14,966 nucleotides of DNA, taken from assembly GCF_905372335.1 (NCBI RefSeq), contig NZ_CAJPOU010000033.1, positions 1 through 14,966 on the forward strand, in the 5' to 3' direction. A program made the translations under genes and the position numbers. Origin of the DNA: Streptococcus sp. A12 (GTDB lineage Bacteria; Bacillota; Bacilli; Lactobacillales; Streptococcaceae). Positions within the stretch are counted from its first letter, which is position 1, and the number at the start of each line of letters is the position of its first letter. The notes under the pieces were generated by a model, which had not been told where the DNA came from, searched no databases, and was given only the letters and a program-made list of their open reading frames with translations. Of this stretch, positions 6,429 to 12,703 are shown one piece after another.

Positions 6429-7304
6429 TTATTTGATCCCGGTTTCTAGAAGTCCGTCAGCCAAGCGGGCGAAGTCTTCTAAGCTAAGGGCTTCTCCTCG
6501 TACAGATGGTTGCAAACCGGCTGCTTGGATCCCAGCTTCCAGTTTGGCTTTGATTTCTTCGGTCTTGCCAAAGCGACTGGTCAAGTTGTTCCAAAGCGTT
6601 TTGCGACGGTGGACAAAGCTAGCCTTGCTGACAGAGAAGAAGAAATCTTCATCCTTGACTGCCACTGCTGGTTCTGGGCGACGCACCATCTTGAGGATGG
6701 CAGAATCAACGTTTGGCGCTGGCACAAAGACGGTGCGAGGCACGATAAAGGCTACCTTAGCGGTCATATAGTATTGGACTGCAATGGACAAAGACCCGTA
6801 AGCCTTGGTATTAGGTTCGGCTGAAATGCGATCTGCCACCTCTTTTTGCATCATGACCACAAATTCTTGGAAAGGAATCTTGGATTCGATCAAGTGCATA
6901 AGGATGGGAGTCGTGATGTAGTAAGGAAGATTAGCCACTACCTTGATCGGAAGCTCTGGATTTTTGAACTCTGCGATGTACTGGTTGAGGTCTACCTTGA
7001 GGATGTCTTGGTTGACAACCGTGACATTGTCAAAATCCCGCAAAGTATCCGCTAAGATAGGAACCAAGCGATCATCAATCTCAAAGGCCATGACTTCTGC
7101 GGCATTTTCTGCCAAAAACTCAGTCAAAGCTCCAATTCCGGGACCGATTTCGATGACATTGACTTGCTTATCAATCTCAGCCGTATCCACAATCTTTTGA
7201 AGGATGTTGGTATCGGTCAAGAAGTTTTGACCGAAGGATTTTTTAAAGGTGAAGCCATGGCGTTCAAGGACTGCCTTGGTCACGCTATAATCTGCAATTC
7301 TCAT
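6429..7304 (-). CDS. rsmA: 16S rRNA (adenine(1518)-N6/adenine(1519)-N6)-dimethyltransferase RsmA (KsgA)
   Basis: A 291-residue Rossmann-fold methyltransferase that uses S-adenosylmethionine to dimethylate two adjacent adenines in helix 45 of 16S rRNA during late 30S maturation. Visible motifs are FGQNFL (24-29), the SAM-binding loop EIGPGIGALT (52-61), the acidic FEID (74-77), the QDIL segment (99-102) and the catalytic NLPYY (125-129). The helical C-terminal domain is present and the length is normal. The ATG at 7304 gives the standard N-terminus MRIADYSVT; its ribosome-binding site is weak (AAAGAG). A 63-base gap separates it from the DUF2314/DUF2185 gene. Loss of the enzyme is known to give kasugamycin resistance. 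Confidence 0.96.
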   Translation of the reverse strand: MRIADYSVTKAVLERHGFTFKKSFGQNFLTDTNILQKIVDTAEIDKQVNVIEIGPGIGALTEFLAENAAEVMAFEIDDRLVPILADTLRDFDNVTVVNQDILKVDLNQYIAEFKNPELPIKVVANLPYYITTPILMHLIESKIPFQEFVVMMQKEVADRISAEPNTKAYGSLSIAVQYYMTAKVAFIVPRTVFVPAPNVDSAILKMVRRPEPAVAVKDEDFFFSVSKASFVHRRKTLWNNLTSRFGKTEEIKAKLEAGIQAAGLQPSVRGEALSLEDFARLADGLLETGIK

Positions 7305-7367
7305 TTTTTCTCTTTTCTAATCCGTTTAGGGTGAGACATACTCTCTCTTTTTTCTCCGCAGGCTAAT

Positions 7368-7994
7368 CTAACAGTCTTCCACAAAGGCATTTTGCTCCGC
7401 TTGATAAACATAAGCTTCCCCGTTCTTATCTAAGACGGTTTCCAACAAAGGCTCCATTTCCAAGGCGTCTTCAAGACTGATAATGGTGATCTTAGATGGA
7501 TCATCCAAGTCTTCCTGGGACTCATGACCTGTAAAGAACTGCCAACCACTATCTTGTGGATGATGAGGTACATCGTGAATCGCCCAATTAATCTCACGTC
7601 GTAGGAAGCAATCCTTGGTAATCATGGCCCCTTTTTGCGTATCAAGATTTAGCGGAGGAACCATCAGACTGGCGATATGTTCCTGGGCAAATTCCAGCTC
7701 ATCTCCAAGCTGGATGGAGGTAATATAAGCAGGTTGATTGGTTAAACATCCTTTGAACTTCCCATCGCGGATTTCAGTGAGTTCGACCCACATACGCTCT
7801 GCTCGACACCCATTCTCCAAGACTGTATCCAGCACAAAGATGAGGCGAACCTGGTCCCCAAGCTTCAATTGGTTGATTTCTTCTTGACTTGGAATCAAAA
7901 AATGCCGTGGATTCTTTTGATGTTCTGCGTGAACATTCTCCAAAGAAAAGCCTATCACTTTTTTCTTATCTGTAAACAGGTCGAACAATCCCAT
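7368..7994 (-). CDS. DUF2314-like plus DUF2185 (Imm33-type) protein of unknown function
   Basis: A 208-residue soluble protein with no signal peptide or membrane segment. The first half (about 30-110) carries a pattern typical of DUF2314: MWVELTEIRDGKFKGCLTNQ followed by a LGDELEF strand. The second half (about 123-205) matches DUF2185, also called Imm33: ITKDCFLRRE-INWAIHD, the DSGWQFFTGHE core (148-158), DDPSKI and ISLEDALEMEP. DUF2185 is known mainly from predicted immunity proteins of bacterial toxin systems, but no toxin gene is nearby. The start at ATG 7994 has GAGGTGG just upstream. The gene lies 20 bases after rnmV in what looks like one operon with tatD, rnmV and rsmA. The domain assignment is from memory of the patterns; the function is unknown. 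Confidence 0.8.
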   Translation of the reverse strand: MGLFDLFTDKKKVIGFSLENVHAEHQKNPRHFLIPSQEEINQLKLGDQVRLIFVLDTVLENGCRAERMWVELTEIRDGKFKGCLTNQPAYITSIQLGDELEFAQEHIASLMVPPLNLDTQKGAMITKDCFLRREINWAIHDVPHHPQDSGWQFFTGHESQEDLDDPSKITIISLEDALEMEPLLETVLDKNGEAYVYQAEQNAFVEDC

Positions 7995-8014
7995 CTTCCA
8001 CCTCTATCTCTTTT

Positions 8015-8578
8015 TTAATAACTGGCCATCGTTTCTTCGACTTGCGCTAAACAAATTCCAAACAACTCCAAGCGTTTGAGCAGTTGTTTGCCATTGCAGT
8101 AGCCGATGCGCAAGTCTTCTCCTAGATATTCCCGTCGTTTGCGACTTTCACTGCCCATCAGCAGACCGAGTCGCATCAGATCTGATTTGGTAATATCAAA
8201 GAAATGCTCATCTTCATAGGAGCCCACCAGTCCAGCAAGGGCTTTTTCCAAGTCTTCAAAGCTGGCATGCTCGACTCCCAAGGAACGGCCCTTGGTTTTT
8301 GATTTGGGTACTGCTTCGCCACGATTTAAAAAGGCATGCTTGGCCTGCGGAATTTCTTGCATGATGATCTTACGAATGCGCTCCCCATTGTAATCCGGAT
8401 CCGTAAAAACTATGACTCCACGCAACTCCTGCAAGGTGGCAATTCGTTCTAGGTCATCTTGATTAATGGCGGATCCACGTGTCTCATAGGTATCCACCTC
8501 ATAATAGCGTTTCAGATTGGCCGTATCATCCTTGCCTTCAACAACAATTACTTCTGGTATTTTTATTTTCTCAGTCAA
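8015..8578 (-). CDS. rnmV: ribonuclease M5
   Basis: A 187-residue Toprim-domain endonuclease that makes the final cuts in 5S rRNA maturation. Toprim acidic residues are present: E14 in VVEGKDD and the D60/D62 pair in DPDYNG. The family segment VPKSKTKGRSLGVEHAS and the C-terminal RKRREYL...GYCNGKQLLKRLELFG are well conserved. The frame is open upstream to ATGs at 8605 and 8599, but those lack a ribosome-binding site and lie deep in tatD. The TTG at 8578 has AAAGG nine bases upstream, gives the usual length and overlaps the tatD stop by eight bases. I therefore prefer the TTG start. Neighbours tatD and rsmA are the classic context. Confidence 0.93.
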   Translation of the reverse strand: MTEKIKIPEVIVVEGKDDTANLKRYYEVDTYETRGSAINQDDLERIATLQELRGVIVFTDPDYNGERIRKIIMQEIPQAKHAFLNRGEAVPKSKTKGRSLGVEHASFEDLEKALAGLVGSYEDEHFFDITKSDLMRLGLLMGSESRKRREYLGEDLRIGYCNGKQLLKRLELFGICLAQVEETMASY

Positions 8579-9341
8579 GGCCAAATACCTTTCTCGCATT
8601 GTCATAGGTGGCTTGAGCTACTTCTTCTGTTGTCAAGCCACGTAGTGTTGCAATATGATCCACTACATAGCGGGTGTAGGCTGTTTTATTTTCTCGGCCT
8701 CGCTTAGGAACTGGTGCCAGATAAGGGGCATCTGTCTCAACCAAGATCTTATCGAGCGGAAGGCCAGCTGCTGCTTCTTGGACATCTGTCGCCTTCTTAA
8801 ACGTCACTACACCTGAGAAGGAAATCATCATTCCCAGATCCATGAAGCGCTTGGCTTCCTCTAAGCTTCCGGAGAAAGAATGCATGATGCCACCGCGTGG
8901 ACCCACTCCTTCACTCTTGATAATGGCATAAGTGTCTTCGAGAGCGTCACGCGTATGCACTACAAAAGGCAAGTCCAAGTCCTTAGACAGTTGGATCTGA
9001 CGACGAAAAACCTTTTCTTGAACGTCTTTTGGTGCCGTCATCCAGTGGTAGTCCAGGCCGATTTCTCCTAAGGCGACAACTTTAGGATGTTTCAACTGCT
9101 CCACTAGATAAGCCTCTACCTCAGGACTATAGTCGCCCGCCTCAGTGGGATGCCACCCAAGTGTGAGATAAACTTCTGGGTACTGGTCGGCCAAGGCTAT
9201 TGCTCGTTCGATGGTTGGTTTGTCAAAGCCAACAACATTGTGGGCAGTGACTCTCAGCTCTTTAGCTAGTTCTAATTCCTCTTTTTCTCTCCCTGCAAAC
9301 TCTTCAACGTTGAGGTGAGTATGGGTATCAAAAATTTGCAT
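8571..9341 (-). CDS. tatD: TatD-family metal-dependent hydrolase (putative deoxyribonuclease)
   Basis: A 256-residue TIM-barrel amidohydrolase-type protein. Metal and catalytic residues of the family are visible: H7 and H9 (DTHTHLN), E93 (GEIGLDYH), H129 (VVHTRDA), H154 (MHSFSG) and D204 (ETDAPYL). TatD proteins act as DNases, with 3'-5' exonuclease activity shown for some members; the physiological substrate here is unknown. The ATG at 9341 has AAAAGGA five bases upstream. It is the first gene of tatD-rnmV-DUF2314/DUF2185-rsmA, read from an extended -10 promoter just behind the rpmH terminator. Confidence 0.94.
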   Translation of the reverse strand: MQIFDTHTHLNVEEFAGREKEELELAKELRVTAHNVVGFDKPTIERAIALADQYPEVYLTLGWHPTEAGDYSPEVEAYLVEQLKHPKVVALGEIGLDYHWMTAPKDVQEKVFRRQIQLSKDLDLPFVVHTRDALEDTYAIIKSEGVGPRGGIMHSFSGSLEEAKRFMDLGMMISFSGVVTFKKATDVQEAAAGLPLDKILVETDAPYLAPVPKRGRENKTAYTRYVVDHIATLRGLTTEEVAQATYDNARKVFGLD

Positions 9342-9373
9342 ATGGATCCTTTTCTTCGATTTTTTCTCACTCT

Positions 9374-9382
9374 ATTATAACA
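9374..9382 (-). promoter_or_regulatory. extended -10 promoter of the tatD operon
   Basis: TGTTATAAT on the minus strand fits TGnTATAAT exactly. It would start transcription near 9367, about 26 bases before the tatD ATG. No clear -35 box is present. Confidence 0.6.
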
Positions 9383-9414
9383 GAAAGCCTAGCTGAATAC
9401 ACTTTTGGCAAAAC

Positions 9415-9448
9415 AAAAACCAGTAGTCTCGAGTTTCTACTGGTTTTT
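9415..9448. terminator. strong terminator after rpmH
   Basis: AAAAACCAGTAG and CTACTGGTTTTT form a perfect 12-base stem with a ten-base loop, beginning 16 bases past the rpmH stop. U-runs flank it on both strands, but only the minus-strand gene needs it. It separates rpmH from tatD. Confidence 0.92.
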
Positions 9449-9463
9449 AGTTTTTTATCTGAA

Positions 9464-9598
9464 TTACGCAGCCAAAACTTTGCGTCCTTTACGACGACGA
9501 GCTGCCAATACGCGACGACCGTTTTTAGTTGACATACGGTTACGGAATCCGTGTTTGCGCGCACGACGAAGTTTACTTGGTTGATAAGTACGTTTCAC
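9464..9598 (-). CDS. rpmH: large-subunit ribosomal protein bL34
   Basis: A 44-residue, extremely basic protein beginning (M)[18 protein letters not shown] and ending KGRKVLAA, the standard L34 sequence and length. It starts with GTG (9596-9598) seven bases after a full AGGAGGT site. L34 sits near the exit side of the 50S subunit and binds 23S rRNA. The gene has its own near-consensus promoter and terminator. In most bacteria rpmH lies directly upstream of rnpA; here it is downstream of rnpA-yidC-jag and transcribed separately. Confidence 0.97.
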
Positions 9599-9601
9599 GA
9601 T

Positions 9602-9628
9602 GAATACCTCCTCATAGATTTTGTATTC
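9602..9628 (-). promoter_or_regulatory. possible hairpin around the rpmH ribosome-binding site
   Basis: GAATAC and GTATTC (six pairs) enclose a 15-base loop that contains most of the AGGAGGT site (9606-9612), the last two bases of which fall in the stem. The fold would sit directly ahead of the GTG start. It is short and AU-rich, so its stability is doubtful. Confidence 0.3.
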
Positions 9629-9672
9629 GTTTAGCCGGCTATAATGTGATCAGTTACTAAACATACTTTACT

Positions 9673-9701
9673 ATTCTATCTGATTCACGTCTGTTTGTCA
9701 A
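9673..9701 (-). promoter_or_regulatory. rpmH promoter
   Basis: A perfect TTGACA -35 box (9696-9701) and a TAGAAT -10 box (9673-9678) with the ideal 17-base spacer. Transcription would start near 9666, leaving a leader of about 67 bases that includes the ten-base palindrome TAGCCGGCTA (9632-9641). This is among the strongest promoters in the window, as expected for a ribosomal protein gene. Confidence 0.88.
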
Positions 9702-9744
9702 TAGCTATGAAAAATTTGTTGGGGCAGGTTCAATGATACCGCTT

Positions 9745-10389
9745 TTATTGGGCATCTCCTTCTATCCTTTGACGAGTCGCTTCATAGTAGGGAAGCAAGC
9801 TAGCCATTCCTTTTTTTAATTCCTCAAGAATGGCATCTCGACTCGTCGCTTGCGATAGATTGACATCGACTTTTACCAAGACCTTTCGGACCTGGCCAGT
9901 TTCCACACCTTTGAGAAGTCTCTGGCGATTGGCTTCTGTCCCTTGGAATCGTTGACTGACACCTTCTATTTGGGCGAAGTAATAGACTGGCGAAAAAACC
10001 GGAAGAGTCAAAACGCGGTTCTGCTTTTGTAGACTCTCCTCATCCTTCTTGCGTTCGATAAAACTTACTTCCAGGGACACACCAAAGTCCTTCGCATCAC
10101 CATAAAGTCGCAAGGCAAACATCGGATCCGCTATCTCTCCCTCTCCTTGGAGATAAGCCCAAAAATGAGGGCGAAGAATTTGAGCTTGATTCATCCACTG
10201 ACTGGTCCGATCTTGTTTTAAATGCGGAAAGAGCTTCTGAAAATCGCTGACCAAATGGGTGAATTCCTGCCGAGCTTCTTGCCCTAACTTGCGATACTCT
10301 ACCATTCGCTCTGCATCCTCACCTGCTTTAGCAGGAGCCAGGTACTTGATCCCCTGACAATTCAAAAAGTCTCTTATCTTACTATACAT
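9745..10389 (-). CDS. conserved hypothetical protein
   Basis: A 214-residue soluble protein with no signal peptide, membrane segment or obvious catalytic motif. It has a charged N-terminal helical half (about 1-70), then an apparently alpha/beta region with the distinctive stretch FALRLYGDAKDFGVSLEVSF (89-108), and a helical C-terminus. The middle reminds me of the HI_0552-like family of uncharacterised proteins (sometimes mislabelled glucose-6-phosphate dehydrogenase), but I hold that weakly. The ATG at 10389 has AAAGGA eight bases upstream. It follows the jag hairpin terminator with no visible promoter of its own, so expression may depend on read-through. No terminator separates it from the rpmH promoter. 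Confidence 0.8.
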   Translation of the reverse strand: MYSKIRDFLNCQGIKYLAPAKAGEDAERMVEYRKLGQEARQEFTHLVSDFQKLFPHLKQDRTSQWMNQAQILRPHFWAYLQGEGEIADPMFALRLYGDAKDFGVSLEVSFIERKKDEESLQKQNRVLTLPVFSPVYYFAQIEGVSQRFQGTEANRQRLLKGVETGQVRKVLVKVDVNLSQATSRDAILEELKKGMASLLPYYEATRQRIEGDAQ

Positions 10390-10412
10390 TTTGGTCTTCC
10401 TTTCCCAAATAG

Positions 10413-10450
10413 AAAAGGAGAGAGCAAGCTTACACCCCTCTCTCCCTTTT
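10413..10450 (-). terminator. terminator after jag
   Basis: On the minus strand AAAAGGGAGAGAG pairs with CTCTCTCCTTTT with one bulged G, around a 13-base loop. It continues into TTTTCTATTT. It lies 26 bases past the jag stop and closes the rnpA-yidC-jag operon. The next ORF starts 24 bases beyond, so some read-through is likely. Confidence 0.75.
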
Positions 10451-10475
10451 GAAATCTTCCTTTTTTGATGGCAGA

Positions 10476-11420
10476 TTAACCTTCAATATCGACGACAACG
10501 TAACGATTTGGTTCTTCTCCTTCAGAATAGCTGGTGACTCCATCCATTTTCGATACGATGCGGTGGATGATCTTGCGTTCGCTATTAGACATTGGATCTG
10601 TATGTTGCGCTCGACCTTCTTCTAGAGCACGACTTGCCAATTTTTGCGCATAGCTTTGAAGGACTTCTGCACGGTGTTCAACATAATCATTAACGTTGAT
10701 TGCAATGTAGAAATTCTTAGAATACTGATTGTAAAGGTAGTTCTGTGCCAACAATTGAAGGGCCTTGAGAACTTTCCCGTGGTAGCCAATGACACGACCT
10801 GGCTCATTGGTATCAATCTGCATATTGATAGTGCGACGGTTGTAGCTGCTTGAGATGCTAGCTTCGACATCCATTTCATCAATAACAGTTTGAACATAGG
10901 AAGTGACATCAGAGACAACCTTTTCAATGTCATAGCTTTCTTCTACTTCAATGCCCAAGCCAGCAAAATCAGACGTTTGGCGTGACTCAGCTTCGTTAAG
11001 ACTTGAATCGAGAATCTCTCCATGACCTTGTTCTTCAAGAATGGTTTCAGGAGCCTTCTCATGTTTGAGAATCTCAGCCTTCACTTCTTCAGAAACTTCT
11101 TGGCCTTCTTCTTCAACTTTCTTAATCGCTGCTACCACGCGCCCCAAATCAACAGTCTCTTCACTGACACTCTTGACAGGTTCGTTTTGAGCATTAATTT
11201 CCTCAGGAACTCCCTTAACAGCTTGTTGATTGGCTTTTGTCACTGTAGTTTCTGCAATTGGTTCGATATCTACCACAGCTGGCTTCTTACCAAAGAGACC
11301 GAGGAAGCCTTTCTTTTCACGAGAAACGACAGTAATATGTGCTTTCATGCGCGGGATATCTAATTCTTTCAAACCATTTTGAATGGCTTCTTCAACATTG
11401 ACTCCTTTATATTGGACCAT
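10476..11420 (-). CDS. jag: RNA-binding protein KhpB (Jag / EloR)
   Basis: A 314-residue cytoplasmic RNA-binding protein. The Jag-N domain (1-52) shows the conserved KKGFLGLFGKKPAVV. A long acidic linker follows (about 55-160), then a KH domain (about 165-245) with the GYHG loop at 212-215, and an R3H domain (about 248-312) with R282 and H286 in ERKIIH. In pneumococcus this protein (KhpB/EloR) partners KhpA and influences cell elongation and division. The ATG at 11420 has AAGGAG eight bases upstream overlapping the yidC stop region. The linker is rich in Glu and Val and low in complexity, as usual for streptococcal versions. Confidence 0.95.
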   Translation of the reverse strand: MVQYKGVNVEEAIQNGLKELDIPRMKAHITVVSREKKGFLGLFGKKPAVVDIEPIAETTVTKANQQAVKGVPEEINAQNEPVKSVSEETVDLGRVVAAIKKVEEEGQEVSEEVKAEILKHEKAPETILEEQGHGEILDSSLNEAESRQTSDFAGLGIEVEESYDIEKVVSDVTSYVQTVIDEMDVEASISSSYNRRTINMQIDTNEPGRVIGYHGKVLKALQLLAQNYLYNQYSKNFYIAINVNDYVEHRAEVLQSYAQKLASRALEEGRAQHTDPMSNSERKIIHRIVSKMDGVTSYSEGEEPNRYVVVDIEG

Positions 11421-11435
11421 CTGTCAAACTCCTTC

Positions 11436-12251
11436 TTAGTTTTTCTTTTTCTGTGCTTTGTTAAATGCACGTCGTTTTTGTTTTTCTAGATCTTTGATTG
11501 CCTGTTGCTCTGCTTCACGCGCCGCAATAATCTTAAATGGATTGTTCAATAGGTAAGTTTGCCCAACTTGGTAAGCATTGGAAACTACCCAGTAGAGAGC
11601 AACCCCGCTGGCTGAGTACATAGCGAAGAAGAAAATCATCACGGGCATCGCATACATCATGGCTGTCATTCCACCATTTTTTTCTGGCATGGCTTTGTTG
11701 CTCAACCAGGTACTAAAGAAGGTGAAGACGGCTGCCAAAACTGGCAAAATAAAGGTTGGGTCTGTTGCGCTCATATCCAACCAAAGAAAATGACCGACTT
11801 TTAGGAATTCAACCCGACTCAAGGCTTGGAACAAGGCCATCAAGACTGGCATTTGTACAAGCAATGGCAAGAAGGCAGAGGAAGTCTTGACACCTTTTTC
11901 TTTGTAGAGGGCCCGCATTTCTTCTGACATGCGAGTGCGGCTTTCCAAATCCTTCCCAGGATACTTGGCCTGGATTTCTTTAACAAGTGGCTGAATCTCC
12001 TGCATTTTGCGCGAGGAGGTCATTTGGTATTGGAAAACTGGCAAGAGAATGGTCCGAATCAAGAGAGTGAAGAGGATAATCCCGACTCCGATGTTCCCTC
12101 CGATAGAAAGGAAACGAATGACTTCTGCAAAGAAGTAAACGAATTTTTCCCAAACTCCTGATGATTGGGAAGTCACTTCAGACGTTCCACAGGCTGTTAA
12201 TAAAAGGAGGGCTCCTCCGAGTAAGCTAGCTACTTTTAGTTTCTTTTTCAC
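11436..12251 (-). CDS. yidC: membrane protein insertase YidC (YidC1, lipoprotein form)
   Basis: A 271-residue Oxa1/YidC insertase that helps proteins enter the plasma membrane, with or without SecYEG. A type II signal peptide ends in the lipobox LLTAC with the lipidated Cys at 21. Five membrane segments follow at about 54-75, 125-147, 165-184, 197-212 and 215-233. The conserved hydrophilic-groove arginine is R66 (LLIRTILLP). The C-terminal tail is short and basic (KQKRRAFNKAQKKK), suited to ribosome contact. The start codon is GTG at 12251, with AAAGG seven bases upstream, four bases after the rnpA stop. Position beside rnpA identifies it as the YidC1 paralogue; streptococci usually carry a second, YidC2, elsewhere. 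Confidence 0.96.
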   Translation of the reverse strand: MKKKLKVASLLGGALLLLTACGTSEVTSQSSGVWEKFVYFFAEVIRFLSIGGNIGVGIILFTLLIRTILLPVFQYQMTSSRKMQEIQPLVKEIQAKYPGKDLESRTRMSEEMRALYKEKGVKTSSAFLPLLVQMPVLMALFQALSRVEFLKVGHFLWLDMSATDPTFILPVLAAVFTFFSTWLSNKAMPEKNGGMTAMMYAMPVMIFFFAMYSASGVALYWVVSNAYQVGQTYLLNNPFKIIAAREAEQQAIKDLEKQKRRAFNKAQKKKN

Positions 12252-12255
12252 GTAA

Positions 12256-12597
12256 TTACCTTTCCTGACGATAGACTTGCGCTAATTTTAATACATGGAC
12301 TAGATTTTTTTCAACCTGATCAAAATCCAGTTCTTCAACTCCCTTTCGAGCAATCACAACAAAATCATCTGCTACAAGATGATCCTGGTGCTTCATTAAA
12401 ACATGCCGAATCAAGCGCTTGATTCGGTTGCGTGTCACAGCATTTCCTAGTTTTTTACTCACGGATAAGCCGACACGGAAATGGGGCTGCTCTTGTGGCA
12501 AACGGTAGATGACAAATTTTCTATTTGCACAATTCTTGCCGCTTTTAAAAATGGCATTGAAATCTTTTTCTCGCTTGACACGATAGCTTTTTCTCAA
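12256..12597 (-). CDS. rnpA: ribonuclease P protein component
   Basis: A 113-residue basic protein that assists the catalytic RNA of RNase P in cutting tRNA 5' leaders. The signature RNR motif is intact at 41-64 (RVGLSVSKKLGNAVTRNRIK and the following RLIR). The N-terminal KREKDFNAIFKSG helix and FVVIARKG strand are typical. The start codon is TTG at 12597, seven bases after GAGGGAG; no ATG is available upstream of the conserved region. It leads the rnpA-yidC-jag operon from an extended -10 promoter that overlaps the previous terminator. Confidence 0.95.
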   Translation of the reverse strand: MRKSYRVKREKDFNAIFKSGKNCANRKFVIYRLPQEQPHFRVGLSVSKKLGNAVTRNRIKRLIRHVLMKHQDHLVADDFVVIARKGVEELDFDQVEKNLVHVLKLAQVYRQER

Positions 12598-12626
12598 ACT
12601 CCCACTCCCTCTTTTAAATTTATTCT

Positions 12627-12656
12627 ATTATACCATAATTTCAAAAAAAACCAACG
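12627..12656 (-). promoter_or_regulatory. rnpA promoter (extended -10)
   Basis: TGGTATAAT (12627-12635) is a perfect extended -10 motif on the minus strand. A weak -35 (TTGGTT) lies 16 bases upstream. The U-run of the preceding terminator fills the spacer between the two boxes. Confidence 0.65.
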
Positions 12657-12675
12657 ACCTTCTGGCTCTTGGTTT
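12643..12675 (-). terminator. terminator after the CPBP gene
   Basis: On the minus strand AAACCAA pairs with TTGGTTT. An inner GCC/GGT stem closes an AGAA loop, with a two-by-two internal loop between the stems. A run of eight T follows (12643-12650). It overlaps the rnpA promoter. Confidence 0.7.
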
Positions 12676-12703
12676 AAAGCCTCCTCCAGTGCCGTCAAAA
12701 CGG

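Noticed and set aside
8579..8605. Longer rnmV reading from ATG 8605 or 8599.
   Set aside because: There is no ribosome-binding site ahead of these ATGs, and they would extend the protein beyond the family length into tatD; the TTG at 8578 fits better.
9367..9564. 65-codon minus-strand frame overlapping rpmH.
   Set aside because: It is an out-of-frame shadow; the real gene in the neighbouring frame is the 44-residue L34 with a GTG start.
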